Positions 63,846-64,000 of a stretch of 64,000 bases of DNA are shown here, in pieces. Origin of the DNA: Bedellia somnulentella (Eukaryota; Arthropoda; Insecta; Lepidoptera; Bedelliidae); NCBI GenBank assembly GCA_963576735.1, contig OY755187.1, forward strand, positions 10,850,001 through 10,914,000, written 5' to 3'. The first letter of the stretch is position 1. Each line of letters begins with the position of its first letter. The position numbers were made by a program, and so were the translations under genes. The notes beneath the pieces were generated by a model that saw only the letters and a program-made list of their open reading frames with translations, was not told where the DNA came from and did not search any database.

Positions 63846-64000
63846 CTAGCAAGTAACCCTGGCGCGACTACGTCGCGTCCTATAAAATGAGATTATTTTA
63901 AAATTTTCCGACCAATCACAGCGCAGCTCTTTTGAATTTCTAACAAATTTTTCTGATTGGCCGGGTTGAAAAAATTCCGACCAATCACAGCGCATCTCTG
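63846..64000 (-). mobile_element. Helitron 3' region, runs off the window
   Basis: CTAG at 63846-63849 (T outside), then on the minus strand GGACGCGAC-gta-GTCGCGCC hairpin 10 bp upstream. The body has two copies of ttccgaccaatcacagcgca (63908 and 63976). It sits 10 bp from the 5' end of the previous Helitron. Confidence 0.8.

Overview
The window is AT-rich, repeat-dense animal DNA, most likely from a moth or butterfly. The evidence is Helitron ends with CTAG termini, RTE-type LINEs and tRNA-headed SINEs of the kind found in Lepidoptera, a D34D mariner, and spliced exons of an insect GRXCR1-like gene. There are no bacterial-style operons; nearly all of the sequence is intron or intergenic DNA built from nested mobile elements.

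One host protein-coding gene is recognised, on the minus strand: a glutaredoxin domain-containing cysteine-rich protein (GRXCR1-like). Three consecutive phase-0 exons are visible. They are the glutaredoxin-like exon (34702-34935), a 22-codon linker exon (18988-19053) and the terminal cysteine-rich exon with its stop codon (16014-16187). They are separated by introns of about 15.6 and 2.8 kb. The N-terminal exons were not found and may lie beyond 64000. Downstream of the gene there is one intact tRNA-Leu(AAG) at 6950-7031 on the minus strand, with a Pol III terminator.

The rest is mostly mobile DNA. (i) RTE-type LINE: a 5'-truncated but uninterrupted reverse-transcriptase copy (10241-11437) plus several 3' fragments. 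(ii) 'SINE-A' (my name): about 235 bp with no tRNA head, in about 40 full or partial copies on both strands. (iii) 'SINE-T': tRNA-headed, about 360 bp, in about a dozen copies, several with clear target-site duplications. (iv) Two rarer tRNA-headed families, 'SINE-L' and 'SINE-V'. (v) Helitrons: three 0.97-kb sister copies, one 268-bp copy with canonical ends, several 3' ends, and a broken helicase pseudogene near 62.3-62.9 kb. (vi) A decayed mariner nested in a SINE-A. (vii) A CR1/Jockey-type LINE (60389-61474). (viii) Numerous fold-back MITEs. (ix) A 2.4-kb element (43163-45550) with near-identical inverted arms of about 190 bp and six internal copies of a GTCAGTTTGGTGAC-like motif, which I cannot assign to a known family.

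The main pattern linking these parts is that the RTE LINE, SINE-A and SINE-T end in the same kind of 3' cassette: CCCC-loop-GGG, then GGCGTGA or CCGTGA, then a short TATG/ATGTT repeat. This suggests that one RTE machinery mobilised both SINE families. Nesting gives a relative history: SINE-T inside SINE-A, SINE-A inside SINE-T, mariner inside SINE-A, MITEs inside SINEs, and a SINE-V inside SINE-A.
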